A stretch of 64,000 nt of DNA from Ptiloglossa arizonensis. Lineage: Eukaryota > Arthropoda > Insecta > Hymenoptera > Colletidae. The stretch is from assembly GCF_051014685.1 (NCBI RefSeq), contig NW_027478391.1, forward strand, positions 372,001 to 436,000, in the 5' to 3' direction. Positions 11,468 through 25,440 of this stretch are shown here, piece by piece (within the stretch, counting starts at the first letter, position 1; each line of letters begins with the position of its first letter). A program made the position numbers and the translations under genes. The notes under the pieces are model-generated. The model was not told the origin of the DNA, made no database searches, and saw only the letters and a program-made list of their open reading frames with translations.

Positions 11468-14400
11468 CGTTTCTTTGTTCGTTTCTCCGTTTCTTTCTTC
11501 GTTTCTCCGTTTCTTTCTTCGTTTCTCCGTTTCTTTCTTTGTTTCTCCGTTTCTTTCTTCGTTTCTCCGTTTATTTCTTCGTTTCTCCGTTTCTTTCTTC
11601 GTTTCTCCGTTTCCTTGTTTGTTTCTCTGTTTATTTCTTCGTTTCTCCACTTATTTCTCCGTTTCTTTGTTCGTTTCTCCGTTTCTTTCTTTGTTTCTCC
11701 GTTTCTTTCTTCCTTTCGCCGTTTCGTTGTTCGTTTCTCCGTTTCTTTCTTCGTTTCTCCGTTTCTTTCTTCGTTTCTCCGTTTCTTTCGTCGTTTCTCC
11801 GTTTCTTTCTTCGTTTCTCCGTTTCTTTCTTCGTTTCTCCGTTTCTTTCTTCGTTTCACCGTTTCTTTCTTCGTTTCTCCGTTTCCTTGTTCGTTTCTCC
11901 GTTTATTTCTTCGTTTCTCCATTTATTTCTCCGTTTTTGTTCGTTTCTCCGTTTCTTTCTTCGTTTCTCCGTTTCTTTCTTCGTTTCTCCGTTTCTTTCT
12001 TCGTTTCTCCATTTATTTCTCCGTTTCTCCGATTCTTTCTTCCTTTCTCCGTTTCTTTGTTCGTTTCTCCGTTTCTTTCTTCGTTTGTCCGTTTCGTTGT
12101 TTGTTTCTCCGTTTCTTTCTACGTTTCTTTCTTCTTTTCTCCGTTTCTTTCTTCGTTTCTCCGTTTCTTTGTTCGTTTCTCCGTTTCTTTTCCCGTTTCT
12201 CGGTTTATTTCTTTGTTTCTCCATTTATTTCTCCGTTTGTTTCTTCGTTACTCCGTTTCTTTCTTCGTTTCTCCGTTTCTTTGTTCGTTTCTCCGTTTCT
12301 TTCTTCCTTTCTCCGTTTCTTTGTTCGTTTCTCCGTTTCTTTCTTCGTTTCTCCGTTTCTTTCTTCGTTTCTCCGTTTCTTTCTTTGTTTCTCCGTTTCT
12401 TTCTTCGTTTCTCCTTTTATTTCTTCGTTTCTCCGTTTCTTTCTTCGTTTCTCCGTTTCCTTGTTTGTTTCTCCGTTTATTTCTTCGTTTCTCCACTTAT
12501 TTCTCCGTTTCTTTGTTCGTTTCTCCGTTTCTTTCTTTGTTTCTCCGTTTCTTTCTTCCTTTCGCCGTTTCGTTGTTCGTTTCTCCGTTTCTTTCTTCGT
12601 TTCTCCGTTTCTTTCTTCGTTTCTCAGTTTCTTTCTTCGTTTCTCCGTTTCTTTCTTCGTTTCTCCGTTTCTTTCTTCGTTTCTCCGTTTCTTTCTTCGT
12701 TTCTCCGTTTCTTTCTCCGTTTCTCCGTTTCTTTCTTCCTTTCTCCGTTTCTTTGTTCGTTTCTCCGTTTCTTTCTTCGTTTCTCCGTTTCTTTCTTTGT
12801 TTCTCCGATTCTTTCTTCGTTTCTCCGTTTATTTCTTCGTTTCTCCGTTTCTTTCTTCGTTTCTCCGTTTTCTTGTTTGTTTCTCCGTTTATTTCTTCGT
12901 TTCTCCACTTATTTCTCCGTTTCTCCACTTATTTCTCCGTTTCTTTGTTCGTTTCTCCGTTTCTTTCTTTGTTTCTCCGTTTCTTACTTCCTTTCTTTCT
13001 TCGTTTCTCCGTTTCTTTCTTCGTTTCTCCGTTTCTTTCTTCGTTTCTCCGTTTCTTTCTCCGTTTCTCCGTTTCTTTCTTCCTTTCTCCGTTTCTTTGT
13101 TCGTTTCTCCGTTTCTTTCTTCGTTTCTCCGTTTCTTTCTTCGTTTCTCCGTTTCTTTCTTCGTTTCTCCATTTCTTTCTTCGTTTCTCCGTTTCTTTCT
13201 TCGTTTCTCCGCTTCCTTTTTCGTTTCTCCGTTTCTCCATTTATTTCTCCGTTTCTCCGTTCCTTTCTTCGTTTCTCCGTTTCTTTCTTCGTTTCTTCGT
13301 TTCTTTCTTCGTTTCTCAGTTTCTTTCTTCGTTTCTCCGTTGCTTTCTTCGTATCTCCGTTTCTTTCTTCGTTTCTCCGTTTCTTTCTTCGTTTCTCCAT
13401 TTCTTTCTTCGTTTCTCCGTTTCTTTCTTCGTTTCTCCGCTTCCTTTTTCGTTTCTCCGTTTCTCCATTTATTTCTCCGTTTCTCCGTTCCTTTCTTCGT
13501 TTCTCCGTTTCTTTCTTCGTTTCTTCGTTTCTTTCTTCGTTTCTCAGTTTCTTTCTTCGTTTCTTCGTTTCTTTCTTCGTTACTCCGTTTCTTTCTTCGA
13601 TTCTCAGTTTCTTTCTTCGTTTCTCCGTTTCATTCTTCGTTTCTCCGTTTCTTTGTTCGTTTCTCCGTTTCTTTCTTCGATTCTCCGTTTCTTTCTTCGT
13701 TTCTCCGTTTCTTTCTTCGTTTCTCCGTTTCTTTGTTCGTTTCTCCGTTTCTCTCTTCGTTTCTCCGTTTCTTTCTTCGTTTCTCCGTTTCTTTGTTCGT
13801 TTCTCCGTTTCTTTGTTCGTTTCTCCGTTCCTTTCTTCGTTTCTCCGTTTCTTTCTTCGTTTCTCCGTTTCTTTCTTCGTTTCTCCGTTCATTTCCTCGT
13901 TTCACCATTTATTTCTCCGTTTCTCCGTTTCCTTCTTCGTTTCTCCGTTTCTTTGTTCGTTTCTCCGTTTCTTTTCCCGTTTCTCGGTTTATTTCTTTGT
14001 TTCTCCATTTATTTCTCCGTTTGTTTCTTCGTTACTCCGTTTCTTTCTTCGATTCTCCGTTTCTTTATTCGTTTCTCCGTTTCTTTGTTCGTTTCTCCGT
14101 TTCTTTGTTCGTTTCTCCGTTTCTTTTTTCGTTTCTCCGTTTCTTTCTTTGTTTCTCCGTTTCTTTCTTCCTTTCTCCGTTTCTTTGTTCGTTTCTCCGT
14201 TTCTTTCTTCGTTTCTCCGTTTCGTTGTTCGTTTCTCCGTTTAATTCTACGTTTCTCCGTTTCTTTCTTCGTTTCTCCGTTTCTTTCTTCGTTTCTCCGT
14301 TTCTTTCTTCGTTTCTCCGTTTCTTTCTTCGTTTCTCCGTTTCTTTCATCGTTTCTTCGTTTCTCCGTTTCTTTCTTCGTTTCTCCGTTTATATCATCGT

Positions 14401-15949
14401 TTCTCCATTTATTTCTCCGTTTCTTTATTCGTTTCTCCGTTTCATCCTTCGTTTCTCCGTTTCTTTCTTCGTTTCTCCGTTTCTATGTTGGTTTCTCCGT
14501 TCCTTTCGTTGTTTCTCCGTTTCTTTCTTCATTTCTCCATTTATTTTGTCGTTTCTCCGTTTCATTCTTCGTTTCTCCGTTTCGTTGTTCGTTTCTCCGT
14601 TTCTTTCTACGTTTCTCCGTTTCTTTGTTCGTTTCTCCGTTTCTTTCTTCGTTTCTCCGTTTCTTTCTTCCTTTCTTTCTTCGTTTCTCCGTTTCTTTGT
14701 TCGTTACTCCGTCGCTTTCTTCGTATCTCCGTTTCTTTCTTCGTTTCTCTGTTTCTTTCTTCGTTTCTCCATTTCTTTCTTCGTTTCTCCGTTTCTTTCT
14801 TCGTTTCTCCGTTTCTTTCTTCGTTTCTCAGTTTCCTTGTTCGTTTCTCCGTTTATTTCTTCGTTTCTCCACTTATTTCTCCGTTTCTTTGTTCGTTTCT
14901 CCGTTTCTTTCTTTGTTTCTCCGTTTCTTTCTTCCTTTCTCCGTTTCTTTGTTCGTTTCTCCGTTTCTTTCTTCGTTTCGTCGTTTCTTTGTTCGTTACT
15001 CTGTTTCTTTCTTCGTTTCTCCGTTTCTTTCTTCGTTTCTCCGTTTCTTTCTTCGTTTCTCCGTTTGTTCCTTCGTTTCTCCATTTATTTCCCCGTTTCT
15101 CCGTTCCTTTGTTCGTTTCTCAGTTTCTTTGTTCGTTTCTCCGTTTCTTTGTTCGTTTCTCCGTTTCTTTCTCCGTTTCTCGGTTTATTCCTTCGTTCCG
15201 CCATTTATTTCTCCGATTCTCCCTTTCTTTCTTCGTTTCTCCGTTTCTTTCTTCGTTTCTCCGTTTCTTTCTTCGTTTCTCAGTTTATTTCTTCGTTTCA
15301 CCGTTTCTTTTTCGTTTCTCCGTTTCCTTGTTCGTTTCTCCGTTTATTTCTTCGTTCCTCCATTTATTTCTCCGTTTCTTTGTTCGTTTCTCCATTTCTT
15401 TCTTCGTTTCTCCGTTTCTTTCTTCGTTTCTCCGTTCATTTCTTCGTTTCACCATTTATTTCTCCGTTTCTCCGTTTCTTTCTTCGTTTCTCCGTTTCTT
15501 TCTTCGTTTCTCCGTTTCTTTCTTCGTTTCTCCGTTTCTTTCATCGTTTCTTCGTTTCTCCGTTTCTTTCTTCGTTTCTCCGTTTATATCATCGTTTCTC
15601 CATTTATTTCTCCGTTTCTTTCTTCGTTTCTCCGTTTCTTTCTTCGTTACTCCGTTTCTTTCTTCGATTCTCTGTTTCCTTCTTCGTTTCTCCGTTTCTT
15701 TCTTCGTTTCTCCGTTTCTTTCTTCGTTTCTCCGTTTCTCTCTTCGATTCTCCGTTTCTTTCTTCGTTCCTCCGTTTCTTTCTTCGTTTCTCCGTTTCTT
15801 TCTACGTTTCTCCGTTTCTTTCTTCGTTTCTCCGTTTCTTTGTTCGTTTCTCCGTTCCTTTCTTCGTTTCTCCGTTTCTTTCTTCGTTTCTCCGTTTCTT
15901 TGTTCATTTCTCCGTTTCTCTCTTCGTTTCTCCGTTTCTTTCTTCGTTT

Positions 15950-17775
15950 CTCCGTTTCTTTGTTCGTTTCTCCGTTTCTTTGTTCGTTTCTCCGTTCCTT
16001 TCTTCGTTTCTCCGTTTCTTTCTTCGTTTCTCCGTTTCTTTCTTCGTTTCTCCGTTCATTTCTTCGTTTCACCATTTATTTCTCCGTTTCTCCGTTTCTT
16101 TCTTCGTTTCTCCGTTTCTTTGTTCGTTTCTCCGTTTCTTTTCCCGTTTCTCGGTTTATTTCTTTGTTTCTCCATTTATTTCTCCGTTTGTTTCTTCGTT
16201 ACTCCGTTTCTTTCTTCGTTTCTCCGTTTCTTTGTTCGTTTCTCCGTTTCTTTCTTCCTTTCTCCGTTTCTTTGTTCGTTTCTCCGTTTCTTTCTTCGTT
16301 TCTCCGTTTCTTTCTTCGTTTCTCCGTTTCTTTCTTTGTTTCTCCGTTTCTTTCTTCGTTTCTCCGTTTATTTCTTCGTTTCTCCGTTTCTTTCTTCGTT
16401 TCTCCGTTTCCTTGTTTGTTTCTCCGTTTATTTCTTCGTTTCTCCACTTATTTCTCCGTTTCTTTGTTCGTTTCTCCGTTTCTTTCTTTGTTTCTCCGTT
16501 TCTTTCTTCCTTTCGCCGTTTCGTTGTTCGTTTCTCCGTTTCTTTCTTCGTTTCTCCGTTTCTTTCTTCGTTTCTCAGTTTCTTTCTTCGTTTCTCCGTT
16601 TCTTTCTTCGTTTCTCCGTTTCTTTCTTCGTTTCTCCGTTTCTTTCTTCGTTTCTCCGTTTCTTTCTCCGTTTCTCCGTTTCTTTCTTCCTTTCTCCGTT
16701 TCTTTGTTCGTTTCTCCGTTTTTTCTTCGTTTCTCCGTTTCTTTCTTCGTTTCTCCTTTTATTTCTTCGTTTCTCCATTTATTTCTCCGTTTCTTTCTTC
16801 GTTTCTCGGTTTTTTCTTCGCTTCTCCGTTTCTTTGTTCGTTTCTCCGTTTCTTTCTTCGTTTCGTCGTTTCTTTGTTCGTTACTCTGTTTCTTTCTTCG
16901 TTTCTCCGTTTCTTTCTTCGTTTTTCCGTTTCTTTCTTCGTTTCTCCGTTTGTTCCTTCGTTTCTCCATTTATTTCCCCGTTTCTCCGTTCCTTTGTTCG
17001 TTTCTCAGTTTCTTTGTTCGTTTCTCCGTTTCTTTGTTCGTTTCTCCGTTTCTTTTTCCGTTTCTCGGTTTATTCCTTCGTTCCGCCATTTATTTCTCCG
17101 ATTCTCCCTTTCTTTCTTCGTTTCTCCGTTTCTTTCTTCGTTTCTCCGTTTCTTTCTTCGTTTCTCAGTTTATTTCTTCGTTTCACCGTTTCTTTTTCGT
17201 TTCTCCGTTTCCTTGTTCGTTTCTCAGTTTATTTCTTCGTTCCTCCATTTATTTTTCCGTTTCTTTGTTCGTTTCTCCATTTCTTTCTTCGTTTCTCCGT
17301 TTCTTTCTTCGTTTCTCCGTTCATTTCTTCGTTTCACCATTTATTTCTCCGTTTCTCCGTTTCTTTCTTCGTTTCTCCGTTTCTTTCTTCGTTTCTCCGT
17401 TTCTTTCTTCGTTTCTCCGTTTCTTTCATCGTTTCTTCGTTTCTCCGTTTCTTTCTTCGTTTCTCCGTTTATATCATCGTTTCTCCATTTATTTCTCCGT
17501 TTCTTTCTTCGTTTCTCCGTTTCTTTCTTCGTTACTCCGTTTCTTTCTTCGATTCTCTGTTTCTTTCTTCGTTTCTCCGTTTCTTTCTTCGTTTCTCCGT
17601 TTCTTTCTTCGTTTCTCCGTTTCTCTCTTCGATTCTCCGTTTCTTTCTTCGTTCCTCCGTTTCTTTCTTCGTTTCTCCGTTTCTTTCTACGTTTCTCCGT
17701 TTCTTTCTTCGTTTCTCCGTTTCTTTGTTCGTTTCTCCGTTCCTTTCTTCGTTTCTCCGTTTCTTTCTTCGTTTC
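15950..17775 (+). repeat. ~1.8-kb dispersed duplication, copy A
   Basis: Corresponds to 20455-22280 at a constant offset of 4505 bp. Both contain rare variants in the same order, such as TTTTTTCTTCG near 16719 and the GTTTCGTCG unit near 16862. The copies are separated by about 2.7 kb of other satellite, so this is not a simple tandem pair. Ends are approximate. Confidence 0.7.
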
Positions 17776-19189
17776 TCCGTTTCTTTGTTCATTTCTCCGT
17801 TTCTCTCTTCGTTTCTCCGTTTCTTTCTTCGTTTCTCCGTTTCTTTGTTCGTTTCTCCGTTTCTTTGTTCGTTTCTCCGTTCCTTTCTTCGTTTCTCCGT
17901 TTCTTTCTTCGTTTCTCCGTTTCTTTCTTCGTTTCTCCGTTCATTTCTTCGTTTCACCATTTATTTCTCCGTTTCTCCGTTTCTTTCTTCGATTCTCTGT
18001 TTCTTTCTTCGTTTCTCCGTTTCTTTCTTCGTTTCTCCGTTTCTTTCTTCGTTTCTCCGTTTCTTTCTTCGATTCTCCGTTTCTTTCTTCGTTCCTCCGT
18101 TTCTTTCTTCGTTTCTCCGTTTCTTTCTACGTTTCTCCGTTTCTTTGTTCGTTTCTCCGTTTCTTTGTTCGTTTCTCCGTTCCTTTCTTCGTTTCTCCGT
18201 TTCTTTCATCGTTTCTCCGTTTCTTTGTTCATTTCTCCGTTTCTCTCTTCGTTTCTCCGTTTCTTTCTTCGTTTCTCCGTTTCTTTGTTCGTTTCTCCGT
18301 TTCTTTGTTCGTTTCTCCGTTCCTTTCTTCGTTTCTCCGTTTCTTTCTTCGTTTCTCCGTTTCTTTCTTCGTTTCTCCGTTCATTTCTTCGTTTCACCAT
18401 TTATTTCTCCGTTTCTCCGTTTCTTTCTTCGATTCTCTGTTTCTTTCTTCGTTTCTCCGTTTCTTTCTTCGTTTCTCCGTTTATTTCTTCGTTTCTCCGT
18501 TTCATTCTTCGTTTCTCCGATTCTTTGTACGTTTCTCCGTTTGTTTCTTCGTTTCTTCGTTTCTTTCTTTGTTTCTCCGTTTATTTCTTCGTTTCTCAGT
18601 ATCTTTCTTCGTTTCTCCGTTTCATTCTTCATTTCTCCGTTTATTTCTTCGTTTCTCCACTTATTTCTCCGTTTCTTTGTTCGTTTCTTCGTTTCTTTCT
18701 TTGTTTCTCCGTTTCTTTCTTCCTTTCTCCGTTTCTTTGTTCGTTTCTCCGTTTCTTTCTTCGTTTCTCCGTTTCGTTGTTCGTTTCTCCGTTTCTTTCT
18801 ACGTTTCTCCGTTTCTTTGTTCGTTTCTCCGTTTCTTTGTTCGTTTCTCCGTTTCTTTCTCCGTTTCTCGGTTTATTCCTTCGTTCCGCCATTTATTTCT
18901 CCGATTCTCCCTTTCTTTCTTCGTTTCTCCGTTTCTTTCTTCGTTTCTCCGTTTCTTTCTTCGTTTCTCAGTTTATTTCTTCGTTACTCCGTTTCTTTCT
19001 TCGATTCTCTGTTTCTTTCTTCGTTTCTCCGTTTCTTTCTTCGTTTCTCCGTTTCTTTCTTCGTTTCTCCGTTTCTTTCTTCGATTCTCCGTTTCTTTCT
19101 TCGTTTCTCCGTTTCTTTCTTCGTTTCTCCGTTTCTTTCTACGTTTCTCCGTTTCTTTGTTCGTTTCTCCGTTTCTTTCTTCGTTTCTC

Positions 19190-19937
19190 CGTTTCTTTCT
19201 TCCTTTCTTTCTTCGTTTCTCCGTTTCTTTCTTCGTTTCTCCGTTTCTTTGTTCGTTACTCCGTCGCTTTCTTCGTATCTCCGTTTCTTTCTTCGTTTCT
19301 CCGTTTCTTTCTTCGTTTCTCCATTTCTTTCTTCGTTTCTCCGTTTCTTTCTTCGTTTCTCCGTTTCTTTCTTCGTTTCTCCGTTTCCTTGTTCGTTTCT
19401 CCGTTTATTTCTTCGTTTCTCCACTTATTTCTCCGTTTCTTTGTTCGTTTCTCCGTTTCTTTCTTTGTTTCTCCGTTTCTTTCTTCCTTTCTCCGTTTCT
19501 TTGTTCGTTTCTCCGATTCTTTCTTCGTTTCTCCGTTTCGTTGTTCGTTTCTCCGTTTCTTTCTACGTTTCTCCATTTCTTTCTTCGTTTCTCCGTTTCT
19601 TTCTTCGTTTCTCCGTTTCTTTCTTCGTTTCTCCGTTTCTTTCTTCGTTTCTCCGTTTCTTTCATCGTTTCTTCGTTTCTCCGTTTCTTTCTTCGTTTCT
19701 CCGTTTATATCATCGTTTCTCCATTTATTTCTCCGTTTCTTTCTTCGTTTCTCCGTTTCATCCTTCGTTTCTCCGTTTCTTTCTTCGTTTCTCCGTTTCT
19801 TTGTTGGTTTCTCCGTTCCTTTCGTAGTTTCTCCGTTTCTTTCTTCATTTCTCCATTTATTTCGTCGTTACTCTGTTTCTTTGTTCGTTTCTCCGTTTCT
19901 TTCTTCGTTTCTCCGTTTCTTTCTTCGTTTATCCGTT
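19190..19937 (+). repeat. ~0.75-kb dispersed duplication, copy A
   Basis: Matches 32968-33715 at an offset of 13778 bp. Shared rare markers are CCGTCGCTTTC near 19261, TTCGTAGTTTC near 19829 and TTTCGTCGTTACTCTG near 19861. It shows that blocks are copied over more than 13 kb within one array. Confidence 0.7.
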
Positions 19938-20454
19938 TGTTCCTTCGTTTCTCCATTTATTTCCCCGTTTCTCCGTTCCTTTGTTCGTTTCTCAGTTTCT
20001 TTGTTCGTTTCTCCGTGTCTTTGTTCGTTTCTCCGTTTCTTTCTCCGTTTCTCGGTTTATTCCTTCGTTCCGCCATTTATTTCTCCGATTCTCCCTTTCT
20101 TTCTTCGTTTCTCCGTTTCTTTCTACGTTTCTCCGTTTCTTTGTTCGTTTCTCCGTTTCTTTTTCCGTTTCTCGGTTTATTTCTTTGTTTCTCCATTTAT
20201 TTCTCCGTTTGTTTCTTCGTTACTCTGTTTCTTTCTTCGTTTCACCGTTTATTTCTTCGTTTCTCCGTTTCTTTCTTCGTTTCTCCGTTTCCTTGTTCGT
20301 TTCTCCGTTTATTTCTTCGTTTCTCCACTTATTTCTCCGTTTCTTTGTTCGTTTCTCCGTTTCTTTCTTTGTTTCTCCGTTTCTTTCTTCGATTCTCCGT
20401 TTCTTTATTCGTTTCTCCGTTTCTTTCTTCGGTTCTCCGTTTCTTTGTTCGATT

Positions 20455-22280
20455 CTCCGTGTCTTTGTTCGTTTCTCCGTTTCTTTGTTCGTTTCTCCGT
20501 TCCTTTCTTCGTTTCTCCGTTTCTTTCTTCGTTTCTCCGTTTCTTTCTTCGTTTCTCCGTTCATTTCTTCGTTTCACCATTTATTTCTCCGTTTCTCCGT
20601 TTCTTTCTTCGTTTCTCCGTTTCTTTGTTCGTTTCTCCGTTTCTTTTCCCGTTTCTCGGTTTATTTCTTTGTTTCTCCATTTATTTCTCCGTTTGTTTCT
20701 TCGTTACTCCGTTTCTTTCTTCGTTTCTCCGTTTCTTTGTTCGTTTCTCCGTTTCTTTCTTCCTTTCTCCGTTTCTTTGTTCGTTTCTCCGTTTCTTTCT
20801 TCGTTTCTCCGTTTCTTTCTTCGTTTCTCCGTTTCTTTCTTTGTTTCTCCGTTTCTTTCTTCGTTTCTCCGTTTATTTCTTCGTTTCTCCGTTTCTTTCT
20901 TCGTTTCTCCGTTTCCTTGTTTGTTTCTCCGTTTATTTCTTCGTTTCTCCACTTATTTCTCCGTTTCTTTGTTCGTTTCTCCGTTTCTTTCTTTGTTTCT
21001 CCGTTTCTTTCTTCCTTTCGCCGTTTCGTTGTTCGTTTCTCCGTTTCTTTCTTCGTTTCTCCGTTTCTTTCTTCGTTTCTCAGTTTCTTTCTTCGTTTCT
21101 CCGTTTCTTTCTTCGTTTCTCCGTTTCTTTCTTCGTTTCTCCGTTTCTTTCTTCGTTTCTCCGTTTCTTTCTCCGTTTCTCCGTTTCTTTCTTCCTTTCT
21201 CCGTTTCTTTGTTCGTTTCTCCGTTTTTTCTTCGTTTCTCCGTTTCTTTCTTCGTTTCTCCTTTTATTTCTTCGTTTCTCCATTTATTTCTCCGTTTCTT
21301 TCTTCGTTTCTCGGTTTTTTCTTCGCTTCTCCGTTTCTTTGTTCGTTTCTCCGTTTCTTTCTTCGTTTCGTCGTTTCTTTGTTCGTTACTCTGTTTCTTT
21401 CTTCGTTTCTCCGTTTCTTTCTTCGTTTTTCCGTTTCTTTCTTCGTTTCTCCGTTTGTTCCTTCGTTTCTCCATTTATTTCCCCGTTTCTCCGTTCCTTT
21501 GTTCGTTTCTCAGTTTCTTTGTTCGTTTCTCCGTTTCTTTGTTCGTTTCTCCGTTTCTTTCTCCGTTTCTCGGTTTATTCCTTCGTTCCGCCATTTATTT
21601 CTCCGATTCTCCCTTTCTTTCTTCGTTTCTCCGTTTCTTTCTTCGTTTCTCCGTTTCTTTCTTCGTTTCTCAGTTTATTTCTTCGTTTCACCGTTTCTTT
21701 TTCGTTTCTCCGTTTCCTTGTTCGTTTCTCAGTTTATTTCTTCGTTCCTCCATTTATTTTTCCGTTTCTTTGTTCGTTTCTCCATTTCTTTCTTCGTTTC
21801 TCCGTTTCTTTCTTCGTTTCTCCGTTCATTTCTTCGTTTCACCATTTATTTCTCCGTTTCTCCGTTTCTTTCTTCGTTTCTCCGTTTCTTTCTTCGTTTC
21901 TCCGTTTCTTTCTTCGTTTCTCCGTTTCTTTCATCGTTTCTTCGTTTCTCCGTTTCATTCTTCGTTTCTCCGTTTATATCATCGTTTCTCCATTTATTTC
22001 TCCGTTTCTTTCTTCGTTTCTCCGTTTCTTTCTTCGTTACTCCGTTTCTTTCTTCGATTCTCTGTTTCTTTCTTCGTTTCTCCGTTTCTTTCTTCGTTTC
22101 TCCGTTTCTTTCTTCGTTTCTCCGTTTCTCTCTTCGATTCTCCGTTTCTTTCTTCGTTCCTCCGTTTCTTTCTTCGTTTCTCCGTTTCTTTCTACGTTTC
22201 TCCGTTTCTTTCTTCGTTTCTCCGTTTCTTTGTTCGTTTCTCCGTTCCTTTCTTCGTTTCTCCGTTTCTTTCTTCGTTTC
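20455..22280 (+). repeat. ~1.8-kb dispersed duplication, copy B
   Basis: Second copy of 15950-17775. Divergence begins near 22280, where this copy reads GTTTCTCAGTTTATTTC while the other continues with standard units. Confidence 0.7.
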
Positions 22281-22813
22281 TCAGTTTATTTCTTCGTTAC
22301 TCCGTTTCTTTCTTCGATTCTCTGTTTCTTTCTTCGTTTCTCCGTTTCTTTCTTCGTTTCTCCGTTTCTTTCTTCGTTTCTCCGTTTCTTTCTTCGATTC
22401 TCCGTTTCTTTCTTCGTTTCTCCGTTTCTTTCTTCGTTTCTCCGTTTCTTTCATCGTTTCTCCGTTTCTTTGTTCATTTCTCCGTTTCTCTCTTCGTTTC
22501 TCCGTTTCTTTCTTCGTTTCTCCGTTTCTTTCTTCGTTTCTCAGTTTATTTCTTCGTTTCTCCGTTTCTTTCTTCGATTCTCCGTTTCTTTCTTCGTTTC
22601 TCCGTTTCTTTCTTCGTTTCTCCGTTTCTTTCTACGTTTCTCCGTTTCTTTGTTCGTTTCTCCGTTTCTTTCTTCGTTTCTCCGTTTCTTTCTTCCTTTC
22701 TTTCTTCGTTTCTCCGTTTCTTTCTTCGTTTCTCCGTTTCTTTGTTCGTTACTCCGTCGCTTTCTTCGTATCTCCGTTTCTTTCTTCGTTTCTCCGTTTC
22801 TTTCTTCGTTTCT

Positions 22814-25440
22814 GCATTTCTTTCTTCGTTTCTCCGTTTCTTTCTTCGTTTCTCCGTTTCTTTGTTCGTTTCTCCGTTTCTTTCTTCGTTTCTCCGTTTC
22901 TTTCTTCGTTTATCCGTTTGTTCCTTCGTTTCTCCATTTATTTCCCCGTTTCTCCGTTCCTTTGTTCGTTTCTCAGTTTCTTTGTTCGTTTCTCCGTGTC
23001 TTTGTTCGTTTCTCCGTTTCTTTCTCCGTTTCTCGGTTTATTCCTTCGTTCCGCCATTTATTTCTCCGATTCTCCCTTTCTTTCTTCGTTTCTCCGTTTC
23101 TTTCTACGTTTCTCCGTTTCTTTGTTCGTTTCTCCGTTTCTTTTTCCGTTTCTCGGTTTATTTCTTTGTTTCTCCATTTATTTCTCCGTTTGTTTCTTCG
23201 TTACTCTGTTTCTTTCTTCGTTTCACCGTTTATTTCTTCGTTTCTCCGTTTCTTTCTTCGTTTCTCCGTTTCCTTGTTCGTTTCTCCGTTTATTTCTTCG
23301 TTTCTCCACTTATTTCTCCGTTTCTTTGTTCGTTTCTCCGTTTCTTTCTTTGTTTCTCCGTTTCTTTCTTCGATTCTCCGTTTCTTTCTTCGTTTCTCCG
23401 TTTCTTTCATCGTTTCTTCGTTTCTCCGTTTCTTTCTTTGTTTCTCCGTTTATATCATCGTTTCTCCATTTATTTCTCCGTTTCTTTCTTCGTTTCTCCG
23501 TTTCTTTGTTGGTTTCTCCGTTTCTTTCGTTGTTTCTCCGTTGCTTTCTTCATTTCTCCATTTATTTCGTCGTTTCTCCGTTTCATTCTTCGTTTCTGCG
23601 TTTCTTTGTTCGTTTCTCTGTTTCTTCGTTTCTCCATTTATTTCTCCGATTCTCCGTTTCTTTCTTTGTTTCTCCGTTTATATCTTCGTTTCTCCATTTA
23701 TTTCTCCGTTTCTTTCTTCGTTTCTCCGTTTCATTCTTCGTTTCTCCACTTATTTCTCCGTTTCTTTGTTCGTTTCTCCGTTTCTTTCTTCGTTTCTCCG
23801 TTTCTTTCTTCGTTTCTCCGTTCATTTCTTCGTTTCACCATTTATTTCTCCGTTTCTCCGTTTCTTTCTTCGTTTCTCCGTTTCTTTCTTCGTTTCTCCG
23901 TTTCTTTCTTCGTTTCTCCGTTTCTTTCATCGTTTCTTCGTTTCTCCGTTTCTTTCTTCGTTTCTCCGTTTATATCATCGTTTCTAGATTTATTTCTCCG
24001 TTTCTTTCTTCGTTTCTCCGTTTCTTTCTTCGTTACTCCGTTTCTTTCTTCGATTCTCTGTTTCTTTCTTCGTTTCTCCGTTTCTTTCTTCGTTTCTCCG
24101 TTTCTTTCTTCGTTTCTCCGTTTCTTTCTTCGATTCTCCGTTTCTTTCTTCGTTTCTCCGTTTCTTTCTTCGTTTCTCCGTTTCTTTCTTCGTTTCTCCG
24201 TTTGTTCCTTCGTTTCTCCATTTATTTCCCCGTTTCTCCGTTCCTTTGTTCGTTTCTCAGTTTCTTTGTTCGTTTCTCCGTTTCTTTGTTCGTTTCTCCG
24301 TTTCTTTCTCCGTTTCTCGGTTTATTCCTTCGTTCCGCCATTTATTTCTCCGATTCTCCCTTTCTTTCTTCGTTTCTCCGTTTCTTTCTTCGTTTCTCCG
24401 TTTCTTTCTTCGTTTCTCAGTTTATTTCTTCGTTTCACCGTTTCTTTTTCGTTTCTCCGTTTCCTTGTTCGTTTCTCCGTTTATTTCTTCGTTCCTCCAT
24501 TTATTTCTCCGTTTCTTTGTTCGTTTCTCCATTTCTTTCTTCGTTTCTCCGTTTCTTTCTTCGTTTCTCCGTTCATTTCTTCGTTTCACCATTTATTTCT
24601 CCGTTTCTCCGTTTCTTTCTTCGTTTCTCCGTTTCTTTCTTCGTTTCTCCGTTTCTTTCTTCGTTTCTCCGTTTCTTTCATCGTTTCTTCGTTTCTCCGT
24701 TTCTTTCTTCGTTTCTCCGTTTATATCATCGTTTCTCCATTTATTTCTCCGTTTCTTTCTTCGTTTCTCCGTTTCTTTCTTCGTTACTCCGTTTCTTTCT
24801 TCGATTCTCTGTTTCTTTCTTCGTTTCTCCGTTTCTTTCTTCGTTTCTCCGTTTCTTTCTTCGTTTCTCCGTTTCTCTCTTCGATTCTCCGTTTCTTTCT
24901 TCGTTCCTCCGTTTCTTTCTTCGTTTCTCCGTTTCTTTCTACGTTTCTCCGTTTCTTTCTTCGTTTCTCCGTTTCTTTGTTCGTTTCTCCGTTCCTTTCT
25001 TCGTTTCTCCGTTTCTTTCTTCGTTACTCCGTTTCTTTGTTCATTTCTCCGTTTCTCTCTTCGTTTCTCCGTTTCTTTCTTCGTTTCTCCGTTTCTTTGT
25101 TCGTTTCTCCGTTTCTTTGTTCGTTTCTCCGTTCCTTTCTTCGTTTCTCCGTTTCTTTCTTCGTTTCTCCGTTTCTTTCTTCGTTTCTCCGTTCATTTCT
25201 TCGTTTCACCATTTATTTCTCCGTTTCTCCGTTTCTTTCTTCGTTTCTCCGTTTCTTTGTTCGTTTCTCCGTTTCTTTTCCCGTTTCTCGGTTTATTTCT
25301 TTGTTTCTCCATTTATTTCTCCGTTTGTTTCTTCGTTACTCCGTTTCTTTCTTCGTTTCTCCGTTTCTTTGTTCGTTTCTCCGTTTCTTTCTTCCTTTCT
25401 CCGTTTCTTTGTTCGTTTCTCCGTTTCTTTCTTCGTTTCT
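22814..25440 (+). repeat. 2627-bp tandem duplication, copy A
   Basis: Marker variants recur 2627 bp downstream, including TTTCTGCATTTC at 22811 against 25438, TTTCTAGATTTATT near 23983 against 26610, and GTTTCTCTGTTTCTTCG near 23615. The stop-bearing TTTCTAGA unit is present in both copies, so it predates the duplication. Ends are approximate. Confidence 0.8.
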